This document shows positions 25,001-36,359 of a stretch of DNA of 64,000 nt, piece by piece (within the stretch, counting starts at the first letter, position 1; each line of letters opens with the position of its first letter). The translations under genes were made by a program, and so were the position numbers. Below the pieces are notes generated by a model. The model was not told where the DNA came from and searched no databases. It saw only the letters and a list, made by a program, of their open reading frames with translations. The stretch is from Ianthella basta (Eukaryota; Porifera; Demospongiae; Verongiida; Ianthellidae), in the NCBI GenBank assembly GCA_964019415.1, contig OZ025873.1, positions 8,962,734-9,026,733 on the forward strand, in the 5' to 3' direction.

Positions 25001-28000
25001 TCTCCCTTTTGCATTTCCTTCATGAAACTGTCGTATGCAGTATCAAGCAATTGCAAGGCACAGTCATCCTTTGCTACCGCCAATTTATGTTGACGGCCAA
25101 GTGAAGGGTGCTTCTGCTTTTCTTCACCATGCGGCTGGCTACCCTCATCCAGTGCCCTGCTTGAAACAAAGGAATGCAGAGAGTTTCCCATGATGTTGTG
25201 GGTCACCAGCTTCCAAGTAGAGTCAGCTCCCACTCCCACTACTGCATACTGCTCAAATGAGATGGTCACTTCCTTTGGCTTGCCTGCATCTGAACACCGG
25301 CCTTCCACATCTGGCATGCCTGTTGGCATGGCCTCTGGTTCGTCTCTGTCAGACTGGTGCAGCGTATCAGTCCCAGCAGTTGTCCCATTAGCTGCTTTGG
25401 GTGTATTGTGCACCAGAAAGTGCTTCAGAGAGGATTTTCCTACCTCTGAGGTTCCAGCAAAGATGCAGTGTGTCATTGATATCTCTACTGAAGATTTCTC
25501 ATAAAGGAGTTCCTTGTCTGCCATTTGCCACTCTATGGAGACCGGTAGAAACAATAGGCTATGTAGCTATGACATTACCAAAACTGAACTTATAGCCAAT
25601 TATAAGAAAAGAAAGGGATCATCATTGATGCAATTTATATTACGGTTTGTTGCCATTTGCAGCTGCATGTGATCAGATTTACGTAGAATTGTGTTTTTAG
25701 TTTGAAAATGTATAATTTTTGCCAGTTGAGAGGTATAATGACATTTCTGATACTGTGTCGTTATGTAAAAGCTCATTCTCTTGTCATTGGGAATTGTGAG
25801 GTTACCTGGGATTGAGATTCTCCCAAATATATGTCTCCATCCAAGCATACCTATTCATTAATGCTTTCTGGTAGGCAAGTGTTTTTCTATGACATTTTTA
25901 CGGCAATTGGGAAGTTTTGGGGTGTGGAAGTCAGATTATTTGCATGAAGCTTAGATTGGGCTTATGTGAAGGAAAGATACATGAATCTGTGAAATATGAT
26001 CATTATGACTTTGAACTGGTTGAATCGCAGCAAAGGACAAAGCATTGTTAAGATAGGAGGCCTAGGATAAAGCAGTGTGGAAAAGGACGAATGTTTGCAC
26101 TAAATGATCTGCTATATAATTTTCTTATTGCTGGCATAGAAGGCAACATGGTCTGCGGACTTTCAACAGTAAGCCAAGAAATATCACCAGATGCTCATAT
26201 TATTATGCCAAACTCCATATGGTACGCCCAATGCACAAGGGGTCAACATCAGGTTGCCTGTACTGCCTTTTGGCTGCTGTTTTTCTCAGGCCTCTCTTGA
26301 TTCATCTTAACGGATGTCCACAATGCTATGCTCCTCCTCACATTCAGCACTGAACTCTCATTATATAATAATTTGTATAATAATTAATCGGGAAGAACTG
26401 TGCAGCTGGAGGGTGGGGGGAGGGTATGGGGTAGAGATTGCCTGTGTCCTGCCTTTTATCCAGTCTTGCCATTCAACTGTCATTGTTTCTCTTCATGGCC
26501 CACTGCCATTAGTAGTTATGGTTTCTGATTGTATAATATTTCATTACTGCCATGGACCTTTTAATCCATACACGTCATTTATTCTAGAATAATTTACAAT
26601 CAGATCATTTTAAAACCTATACCTGTGATAAATGGTTGTGCGTCTGAGTTTATCCATCCTTGACTGCATGACAGCAGTGAAGAAAATGCCTGTACTCAGC
26701 CAATTTTACCGTTTGCTTACTTGCTTATGCATGTAGCTCAAAAAGTTAAAAGGAGCAGTTGTGTGTTTGTGCTTCCACACAGATATGTAGTTGTCTTCCT
26801 TTGCAGATGTAACTGTTAAAGGGGAGTAGAAGGACACCCATTTGCGGCTGCTGCCATGGAAAATAGATATGATGAAGGGTTTACTGAATTAATATTGCTG
26901 CCTGCCTTGTGCGTTGCTCAGACTGTCTCCTAGATGTCTGTTCGTGCATTCCCATGAACCACACGACTCTCTGCTTTGCCTCTCTTTACTAAACACTGTT
27001 CTGTGGCCTCTCTGCATTCCTTCGCTTGGGTAATAGCTACATGCTCGCTTTGCGGTCGTGCTCTGACGTCACAGCGAGCTTTACTGATTCCTTGGCATAT
27101 TTTTCCAAGTGTTTGTATGCTCTGTTACGCCCTTAGTAACTGGAATAGGCACCTCAGAGCACACAAACACAATTTCAATAGCGACATTTAGCATGAAGAC
27201 GGGGCCAGCCATTTTCTTCAGTCTAACTTTTGGAACTATGACTAGTATCAACAAGCAATCGGTTAAAAACTGCGGTCCATCTCGCTAACAAAAACGGAAT
27301 CCGAAGGATAAGTACCGAAGAACAATAAGACACCAGTGGAGGACACTCCCCGTTCCGTTCCTTGTAATCCCTTCGGGTTTGGTAGCGTTCTGTCTTGGCG
27401 TAGTTTTTGCATGAAACATTCAAACAAACAAACATACATTATGTTGAGTATATAGCTTCTATACAACTTAATGGTGTTGTCATATGAGCCCAAAGTTTAG
27501 TTGCGATGTTGCTGAAATCAGCTTGGGCCTTGCCCTTGATGATTGCACAACATACTACGTTTTAGCTATGAGACACAGCCTGTGCCATAACCAATGCTAT
27601 GAAAACCTTAGTGAAAGCAGTGAAGATTCGACATCGATCATGTGCAAATATAGCTGTATGAATATTCCTCGAGGTCCTCCTCCAACCCTACATGTATATG
27701 AGTGGACATGCAAACAAGGTGACAAAATTAATACACAAGTAGTGTGACTCTGTCTCTGTACTAGACAGAATAGACCATACACTGTATGTGTGGTGTACCA
27801 CAAGATCTGCAGTACATCACACATACACTTAATATGGCACAGTTGACAAATGCATGCAAACACGGTAAATGCAAGTTGTTGTCATGGAGGGTCAGTCGAT
27901 CTGTGTCAATTCAATGATTTACATCACACATTATTAGTTATTGCTGCAAGATTCAGTTGCTGTGGCTCATATAATGCCTGCATCGCTGTCTGCACCCTGA

Positions 28001-28190
28001 AGATCTATACAATCTATCAGTACATACTAATATTGTTATAGTCTGAGTTTTTATATATAATTACAGTAATACGTAAATTTATTTATTGCCGATGATTATG
28101 CATTATACCATGATGATCTTCTTCACTGTAAAAAGATGTCCTATCCCTGCTGGGACTCTGTGCTGACAGATACTCTTGTTTCTGGGCCAT
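22005..28190 (-). CDS. Roc-COR-Death protein (Roco-B1)
   Basis: Exon model on the minus strand: 28190-28109, 25532-23251, 23020-22600, 22532-22243, 22091-22005; 1,053 aa. Exon 1 codes MAQKQEYLSAQSPSRDRTSF and ends in phase 1. Exon 2 (2,282 nt) opens with E-WQMADKELLYEK and holds the P-loop GTSEVGKS, the DTGGQ switch, a G4-like VVGTFKD, a tandem SALKHEVPVAK linker (four units) and the COR domain ending IWFSPVSGIK. Exon 3 is a basic, Ser/Pro-rich linker with PRKRIWFARQRKR, perhaps a nuclear localisation signal. Exon 4 is a Death domain (LLLEGVGL, GLRKWTEGKG, TWKVLLEAMEY). If the last donor is not used, the protein ends at a stop at 22204 after SCAVTSD. It is intact and about 20 residues from Roco-B2. 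Likely a ROCO/NLR-type adaptor; the signalling role is inferred. Confidence 0.85.
24334..24465 (-). repeat. 33-bp coding minisatellite, four units
   Basis: In-frame tandem repeat coding SALKHEVPVAK between the Roc and COR parts of Roco-B1. Roco-B2 has five units (52190-52354) and the Roco-A genes one. Confidence 0.9.
27064..27071. promoter_or_regulatory. CRE palindrome TGACGTCA inside Roco-B1 intron
   Basis: A perfect cAMP-response-type palindrome in a GC-richer patch of the intron 25533-28108. It is kept in the inverted copy at 49598-49605. The rest of this intron showed no recognisable gene. A 44-codon open frame near 27190 differs between copies mostly by amino-acid-changing substitutions. 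Confidence 0.4.
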
Positions 28191-28357
28191 CCTGGATAAT
28201 TATTGGGAACTGCAGCCTTTGGTTGATGGGGCCTACTGCAATAACAAGGTGAACATTTCTTAATAGTATACACTTTCGCGAGTGTCCGACTTCATTAGCG
28301 GCTGTAGCCAACGTATTCGGACAGTTTTCAGGAGTGAGTGACTCGTGAAGGACTTAC

Positions 28358-28525
28358 CGTCCAAAGTTTCTTCCCTTAATGCCGTTTAATGTACTCCAGC
28401 CTTTAGCCTCGCTAGTTTCTAGCTTTCCTCTTCCCGCCGCTGCGGACCCAGTGTATCTGATGCGGCTAAGCTGTGCCCGGTTTATATAGGCATTCATCCA
28501 CTACTTCCGGTCTACTTCGGCACTC
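28358..28525 (-). promoter_or_regulatory. Promoter and non-coding exon 1 of Roco-B1
   Basis: On the minus strand, AGACCGGAAGTAGTG is followed by TATATAAA at 28488-28481. An exon then ends with GGACG/GTAAGTCC at 28358. The 5' UTR exon continues at 28235 (acceptor TTGCAG) into the ATG at 28190-28188. TCGCGA lies at 28276-28281 in the short intron. Confidence 0.6.
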
Positions 28526-29352
28526 TATTACTTGACGGAAACGATAGTAAGATGAACAGAGACGACGCTTACAACCGCATCCGAACTACCTCTGAATTCT
28601 GCAGTTGGTAGGCAATACTTTGAGGATGTGTGCATCTGACTCAATCCTCAGATTTCGTATGTGCACTCCATTATACCTTCCAGCACCCTATAGCTATATA
28701 CTAGATATGTTAGGGATGTTGATACATGGCCTGTGTTTGCACCACATGCATTATTAGGGCCATAACATGAACATGTTGTCACTGTAATATGCAATGCTGA
28801 CATATTAGACATGTACTTTCACAGTCAGTGCCATACTGCATTTAGGAGTAGCATTATGTAACATCAATAAATTACTGTGCACACAACAGATACTGCAGAC
28901 TAGTACAGGGTACACAGTGCATGGCAGATCTAGGGGGATCCACACAGAGGTGCAAAGGAAGCTCCCTTTTGCTATATAGTATGTGTGTAACATATATAGT
29001 CTTAAGTAGGAAATAGGACAGGTATAGACCAGAATTACTTCAGGGACACTGTGTGCACCTAACTAACTACTTTAAACCACCCCCTTCAGAAATCCTGGAG
29101 CAGCCTATGCCTTCTAGGCAGATATATACCCAACAGCTCAAGAACCTCCAACAAGAATATATACTCACATAATTTGTTTCAGCGTAAAGGTGTGGTAATA
29201 GTCTGTATATCTGTGTATGTAAGGTACTGTACATGCATGGGTGAATTATGGCTCAAGTGCACTGCACTCGAGTGTGAGGTTCAGTGCATATTGACACTCA
29301 AACAGCACTACATACACAACACGTTGGCATGTTGTGTAATGCATCATGTATG

Positions 29353-29488
<136 letters not shown>

Positions 29489-30237
29489 GTAAATGTGTAC
29501 ATCAGGATATAGCAATTTAACACAAAATTAATGAAGAGTTGTGTGCTGTGTTAGTGTATAATGGGATCAGAGCCCATGGGGCATGGTACATCTGCACTTG
29601 AGATCTGCATGGTACTGCTCCATGTTAGTGAGGAGGGAATGGTACTTGCTGCTTTGTATGTACTCTGACACCTTTCTGTGCAAAGTGGAAGTAGGGTGGT
29701 ATGTGTTAATTGTGCTTGCATTGTACTCTGGGATCTTCCGCCCATGGGGGGAGGATAATGGTACAATGTGTTGCATTCTTTGTAATGCACATAACAGGGT
29801 ATACGACAGTACATACATAGGAGTTCAGTGATCGTTTTAATAGCACTAAGCATGTAAGGCAGTAGTGCCCAATAGTGACTCAATATAGCCACAGTGACAT
29901 ATGTACAGTATGTGTGATTAAATTCCTAAATACTTGTAGCCTTGTATGATGTATGATTATGCTTGTCTAGCTTGATGCTTAATCTGGTTTACAGTAGCAA
30001 GTACTCATTCCTGATCAGTGCATAATGTGCTCTCCAATGAGAATCACATGGTGTATGCATGGGTGCTTTGCACAGGGCATGTACAATGCACCTTGCAATG
30101 TGCCACTATGCAAAGTATCACAAGTGGGACTCTACCACAGAGATAAGAGTCAATTCTTTGGATTGCAGCTTGCCCTTGTTGTTGCCTATTCTTTAGCAGA
30201 GCATTCCTGTTCATGGCCTAACCAAACTATTGCAAAG

Positions 30238-30238
<1 letters not shown>

Positions 30239-30328
<90 letters not shown>
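30239..30328 (+). repeat. (TG)n microsatellite, about 90 bp
   Basis: Counterpart of 9342-9413. Confidence 0.98.
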
Positions 30329-30329
<1 letters not shown>

Positions 30330-31707
30330 CTGTGAGCAGAGCTCGAGACCATCAAGAATGTGTACAATGGAGTGTGCGTGCAGCTATGCAAGATATCACA
30401 AATGGGACTCTACCTCTGAGATGAAAGGGGTCTGATGGAATTGCAGCAGGTGCTTAATTGCATACTGTTTGTGATATTTGATCTATCAGTCTGACCTGTA
30501 CTGCTGATAGGAAGGTGTGTGCATGTGTGTATGCAGCAGTTTGAATAGTGCAGCTTGAAGTGTCGATCTGCTCAAGAGCTCTTCTCACTGTCTACACATG
30601 AAGGTGTGTGCATGGTGCACCTTGCAATGTGCCACTATGCGAAGTATCGCAAGAGGGACTCTACCACAGAGATAAGAGTCAATTCATTGAATGGCATCTT
30701 GCCCTTGTTGTAGCCTATTCTTTAGCAGAGCATTCCTGTTCCTGGCACTTATCACTCAGGTATACGGCTGTACAGTGCCAATCTTAGCATAAGGCATTCT
30801 TATTGTATGTATCAATGCTTAAATACAGCAGGCAGAGTTGCAGAGTGAAGTTGAGACCAATATATATCAGACAGCACGGTAGTACTGTCTATGTAAGGAA
30901 GGCATGCAGTGAATGTTTATAATTATGCTGGAATACAACAGAAATTATCAAAGTATAGTACTACTAGCGGACAGACCCGCCCTTCGGGCAGGTCTCTCCG
31001 CGTGCTCGGCGTATGCCAGCTGGTCGGACACAGGCTGGTAATGCCATTGCTACTCAGGCCCCAGCTAGTAATGCACTGGCTGGTCATGCGTGCTCTGGCA
31101 AAGGATAGTCCAGGCTGGCCTGGTGATGTCAGTGTGACTGACCTACCATGTCCATGCAGACTTTCTGCAATATAAAGCTATATAATGTACAATACAAAAT
31201 GTTGGCAGATGTAGGGATGGTGAAAACATATTCAAAGTCAGCGCATGTTAATGACCTGGGTTTTGCATGGATCGGCCCTCCTCCATGTTGCATGGGCCAA
31301 CTGCCCCCTCTCTTTGCATGGACTGGCCCTCCTCCTTGTTACTACAGTTTTTCTGCCAGGCAGTTTTGCCCTACCTTGCAGGTACGCACTGCACCATCCC
31401 TACATCTGCCCTTGTTTTTGGAGGAAACATTTTTACACACCCTTTAGCTATAGTACTTCTCTATAAACAACATTCCTGATCTTACCACCAGGTACATAAG
31501 GGTGGGTCTCTCCGCGTGCTCGGCGTATGCCAGCTGACCGGACACAGGCTGGTAATGCCATTGCTACTCAGGCCCCAGCTAGTAATGCACTGGCTGGGCA
31601 TGCATGCTCTGGCAAAGGATAGTCCAGGCTGGCTTGGTGATGTCAGTGTGACTGACTTACCATGTGTGCATGCAATTTATATGGAAGATCACCACAGACA
31701 AACAATG

Positions 31708-32234
31708 CACTGTTAAAAATATGGTGTGACCCTCACACCACTCAGTGCTCACACCAATGGTGTGATCAGTCACACTATTACTTTAGTGTGACGTTCACAC
31801 TGACACCAGTATCCACACTGTTGTTCAAATCTTTTCTGATAGATTAAGAGACTTTGAAGTAATTTACACGCAAAGATGAGATTTTACTTGGAATCCTATG
31901 AGCTAACTAAGTACATACATAGCTACCCAGGATACAGCTTAGCCTAATGGTATGTTGTGTACAGTGGGAGGACCTCGTCAAACTAAGTGTGTAATTTAAT
32001 GTACCATTAGGTACATTGTATCACCCACAAACAGTCCCACCAGGTGGTATGTTGTGTACTATCTGTAGTGAAATGTACCATGAAGTGCTTAGTCTCTTAC
32101 AAACTGTTCACATAAATGGTATGTTGTGTACTGCATGGTTGGAGTGAACATCACACTGCAAATGGGTGTGCTCACAGTGGCAACCAATTCACACCAATTT
32201 TGGGTGTGATCATCACTCCCCATTTTTAACAGTG
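31708..32234. mobile_element. MITE copy 1 (527 bp), Tc1/mariner-like
   Basis: Terminal inverted repeats CACTGTTAAAAAT on both ends, no coding capacity, and three internal GGTATGTTGTGTAC motifs. It is flanked by TG on both sides. A related flank without the element at about 33665-33690 reads TA at this point. It is inserted within the Helitron. Confidence 0.8.
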
Positions 32235-32402
32235 TGGATAGTTGTAAGAAGCTGATGGTTCCTGTGTGTATATATGCAGACTTTCTGCAATAGACATTTA
32301 AAGGTATATAATGTACACAGGATGCTATAATTATATGTACAAAGGAAAGCTCTATGTGTACAAAGAATGTTACTGTATGTAGCTACATGCTGATGGTTAT
32401 AG

Positions 32403-32640
32403 CTATAGTACTTCTCTACAAACAACATTCCTGGTCTCACCACCAGGTGCATAAATGAAAAGGTTGTTAGGACAGCCAACTCTGGAGCAACCCATGTAAA
32501 ATTGACCATGATCAAAGCAGGGTGGTTCAAGGTGTAGCCCAGCGACTATCAAACTTTGGCCTTGGGCTTTGTTGATCGACATGGCAGAACAACGCGAAAG
32601 CCTAGGATACGGCATACTTTTTCTTCCAAGGGGTTCAGCA
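32403..32640 (-). pseudogene. PIF1-like Helitron helicase, C-terminal remnant
   Basis: The minus frame reads AMSINKAQGQSL, then HGQFYMGCSRVG, PNNLFIYAPGGETRNVV. These are the closing motifs V and VI and tail of Helitron/PIF1 helicases (usual forms AMTINKAQGQS and QLYVACSRVG). Only about 70 residues survive; the Rep and upstream helicase parts are gone. A further degraded piece lies at about 33720-33790. Confidence 0.8.
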
Positions 32641-32649
32641 AGTCCTGTA

Positions 32650-33176
32650 CACTGTTAAAAATATGGTGTGACCGTCACACCACTTAGTGCTCACACCAAT
32701 GGTGTGATCAGTCACACTATTACTTTAGTGTGACGTTCACACTGACACCAGTATCCACACTGTTGTTCAAATCTTTTCTGATAGATTAAGAGACTTTGAA
32801 GTAATTTACATGCAAAGATGAGATTTTACTTGGAATCCTATGAGCTAACTAAGTACATACATAGCTACCCAGGATACAGCTTAGCCTAATGGTATGTTGT
32901 GTACAGTGGGAGGACCTCGTCAAACTAAGTGTGTAATTTAATGTACCATTAGGTACATTGTATCACCCACAAACAGTCCCACCAGGTGGTATGTTGTGTA
33001 CTATCTGTAGTGAAATGTACCATGAAGTGCTTAGTCTCTTACAAACTGTTCACATAAATGGTATGTTGTGTACTGCATGGTTGGAGTGAACATCACACTG
33101 CAAATGGGTGTGCTCACAGTGGCAACCAATTCACACCAATTTTGGGTGTGATCATCACTCCCCATTTTTAATAGTG
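32650..33176. mobile_element. MITE copy 2 (527 bp), TA target duplication
   Basis: Same length as copy 1, with about four differences seen by eye. It is flanked by TA on both sides, the target duplication of Tc1/mariner elements. It is inserted directly upstream of the helicase remnant. Confidence 0.85.
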
Positions 33177-35689
33177 TAGGAGGGTACAGTGTATACTGTA
33201 AAGTGGTCGAGTGCTTCCTGTAGGGGGCCCTAGTGCATCCTGTAGAGGGGTCCTGTACGTTATTCGCAGATCCAAGATGGCCGACGGTCGTTTCATCCTG
33301 GGTTATCACCACACGCTCCTCGGCAGCAGCTTATTTTAGCACGTCTACCACCTTATATTGTGGACATGTTGGTGGCCCCAAACCGCTGTAACTTACACTG
33401 GTAGTGGTTTTGCCTATCAATTAGCACATGAATGTAGATCCAGAAATATGTACGTATACACTACCTTCGGGCGGGTCTCTCCTCATACTCGGCGTATGCC
33501 AGTTGGTCGGACACAGGCTGGTAATGCCATTGCTACTCAGACCCAGCTAGTAATGCACTGGATTGTCATGCATGCTCTGGCAAATGATAGTCCAGGCTGG
33601 CCTGGTGATGTCAGTGTGACTGACCTACCATGTGTACATGCAATTTACATGGAAGATCGCCGTAGACAAACAATAGATAGTTGTAAGAAGCTGATGGTTT
33701 CTGTGTGTGAGACAACCCCCTTTCCTTTTTGTCCGCTTCAGCATCGCGCTAGCTTGGATGCGCGAACGCCTAGGATACGGCATACTTTCTTCCAAGATGG
33801 CCGACGGTCGGTTCATTCTGGGTTTTCGCCCCGCGCTCCTCGGCAGCAGCTTATTTTAGCACGTCTACTACCTTATATTGATGTGAGGTACAGCGTACGA
33901 CGGCTGGGAATGTTTGGTCGCTTTTCGTCGATGTTCGCGGGAGGAGTTCGCGAACAACGGTTGGGGTTCTTCTTTTGTATTGGCAGCATAGGAGCGTGCG
34001 CGGAAAACCGTATAGTTTCTCCGTAAATCCAAGATGGCGGACGGTCGTTTTGAGGTTTTTCGCCGCGCGCTCCTCGGCAGGGGCCTCTTCGCGCACGTCG
34101 CCCCCCTTAGATTGAGACCGGATGTGGCGTCCATAATCTGGGAAAGTTTGGTGTCGATGCGTCGTTGCTCGCGGGAGGAGTTCGCGAACAACCGTTCTGC
34201 TCATTACCTCTTTATATATATAGATTATATAATTTATATACTCCAGTACAGCATTGACGACAGTGAATGAAGCTCCCAAAACTAACCATTGCTGTTAAGT
34301 AAAGGCTACAGCTACACAGTGGAACATTAACCGTCGTCTCTACAATTGTGTGATTGAAGATGTAGGACTGGATAGGGTGCAACATCTGTGTACATAAGGA
34401 CCATGGTTATAATTGATGCTCTATTGCAATTGTGCAACAGTTTACTTGTTTGTGTCGGTTTGTACCATTCCTATATAATTATATGCATATCCATATTATT
34501 TTGTAGAAATTTTTATTAATATTTCTGTCTAGTACAAAATAATTATATTTATACAGTAACTGTATGAAGAATTAGATGAATATAAGGTACCAGTGTGCGC
34601 AGATGACAAAGTTGAGACCACCAAGTATAGCATTATAATCATACATCTGCTTGTAAAACATCGGACTGGTTATGCAGCTGTGGAGGTGCATGGTTTGTGG
34701 TATGGTGCAGGCACTTAAAATTGCACTGCTGTATTAGGGAAGGTCACACATGTAGACCATGTGCTGTTCAGTATAATAAATTGGCCTGTTTCATGTAGAA
34801 CTCTGCTACAAGCTCTATGTATACTGTACACAACAGTAGTGACTACTGGTTAAAGTGTGCAACTATGCCATGTGTCACAAGTGGGACTCTACCTCAGCTG
34901 GATGTGGAGGTGGGAGGAGACTCATTCGCATTCCAATATAGATCCACTTAATCTGTAGACACCATTCCCAGACTTACTCTATAAAACAGGAATGTGGCAG
35001 CTTAGTTCTATTTATAGACACACTGAGATGCATCATGAGCCCTGACACAAGTGTCCACATTTCACGTTACATAAATACTTATGCAGTATTGGTGCCAAAT
35101 GGTGGAGAGTGGTATGTGCTGTGTTGGTACTCTGACACACCTTATATTTGGAGAGAAGTGGAGAACGATATGTGTTGTGTGCACTGGTACCATTCCGTGT
35201 GGGGGGGAGGATGGGAGTAACCTGTGTTGTGTTTGTATTCCAGGACTGCCACCCCAAGAGGCATAATGTGCAACGTGTTAAACTCTAAGTAAACTCTGCC
35301 TATTGCTGAAAAGACTTACAGTGCAATAGGTATATGATGTGGGTTGTAGTCAATGTATTTCATTCTTAAATCTAAATATTGTAATAGACAGAATTTGTAT
35401 AATACATAGCATTATATAGTTTCCTACAATTTTCTGCTGCAAAGGAGACAAGGAGGAGGTGTGCATGTTTATTCCTATCTTGCATGCATGTAGAGGGAAT
35501 TTGCATGCTTTAGATTGTATAATAAGTATTGTGTTTAGTTTGGGCCGTTTGCCTATCATATATGTTAGGGGTTATGGTAATTTTAGCTTATTTCAGTTTC
35601 TGCCTAAACGTTCATTGCTTCAGCATTAAGGGTCGGCTATCTTACTGTACTCCCGGCATGTATATTCCCGAGATTTCCGCAAACAGGGC

Positions 35690-35782
35690 CAATTAAAGCA
35701 GACCGGAAACAGTGAATGCCTATATAAGCAGTTTGGAACGGTTGGTCGCAGCAGAAAAGACCGCAGGAATTGAGTCTGGACG
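35690..35782 (+). promoter_or_regulatory. Promoter and non-coding exon 1 of Roco-A2
   Basis: AGACCGGAA is followed by TATATAAG at 35721-35728 and a donor CGGTAAGTCC at 35782/35783. TCGCGA lies at 35873-35878 in the intron. Compared with A1, about 18 bp of the untranslated exon are missing here. Confidence 0.6.
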
Positions 35783-36359
35783 GTAAGTCCTTCGCACAGT
35801 CTGCCGTTTGTATACTTTTCGAAATGCAAACAGATCGCCGGCCCAGAGCTTCGCATGCTCACAGTCAGACATTCGCGAAGGTGCAGCACGGGAACACTGC
35901 TGTCAAGTGCCCCAATTTCGACATACATTCGCGACTCGAGGAAACCGTTCTCTCTCTGCGACATCCAAACGTAGCCAACAGTGTGTTGTTGAAGTCCGTA
36001 GCCAAAGAGTCGCCGAAAATCTGCGCGGTTTGCTGCCAGTGTCCCATTTCTGTTCTGTCACATGTCTGATACATTACTCTGTCCTGCATGAGAGAGAACA
36101 TGTACCTGTCGAGCAATAATAGGGCCTAAGTGAGAAAGGTCAGGAGATCTACATCCATGCTTTGAATCTGTGATTTGCAGGCTTGACTACCAAGTCTTCG
36201 GAGCTGGTTTGGTTGAATTTATGGTGTTATTGTGACTGAAAGTGCATTATATAATATGTATTGAATATGGTATCATTGATAATGTATTAATTCTCTTGCT
36301 CAATTGCAGTGGGTATATTGCAGTGATCAAAGGCAACATTCCCCACATTTGCATCAAGG

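Larger units (their letters stand above)
18574..29113 (-). repeat. Segmental duplication, copy B1 (inverted copy of 47549-58150)
   Basis: The reverse complement of 18574-29113 is collinear with 47549-58150 over its whole length. It covers TSG101 exon 4 (3' part) to exon 10, the convergent spacer, and all of Roco-B. The left junction joins Roco-A exon 3 to TSG101 exon 4. The right junction at about 29113 joins B sequence to the start of copy A2, with TTCTAGG-type microhomology. Confidence 0.9.
30964..34224 (-). mobile_element. Helitron (composite, non-autonomous), minus orientation
   Basis: Both ends fit the Helitron rules. On the minus strand the element starts TCTATATATATAAAGAGG (34224 downward). 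It ends with the hairpin GACCTGCCC-GAA-GGGCGGGTC, then six bases and CTAG (30964). It sits between A (30963) and T (34225) with no target duplication. The empty site is intact in copy A1 between 10044 and 10045. Inside are a PIF1-helicase C-terminal remnant (32403-32640), two 527-bp MITEs, three 3'-end-like segments (near 30985, 31503, 33470) and three 5'-region-like segments (near 33271, 33797, 34026). It therefore looks like nested or tandem Helitron copies. No Rep domain was found, so it cannot move on its own. Confidence 0.85.

Noticed and set aside
27053-27190. 44-codon minus-strand frame MAGPVFMLNV... kept in both B copies
   Set aside because: Between the copies about eight changes alter the amino acid and two are silent, so there is no sign of protein-level constraint.
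33358-34026. 222-codon frame within the Helitron
   Set aside because: It crosses segments repeated elsewhere in the element in different frames and shows no domain.
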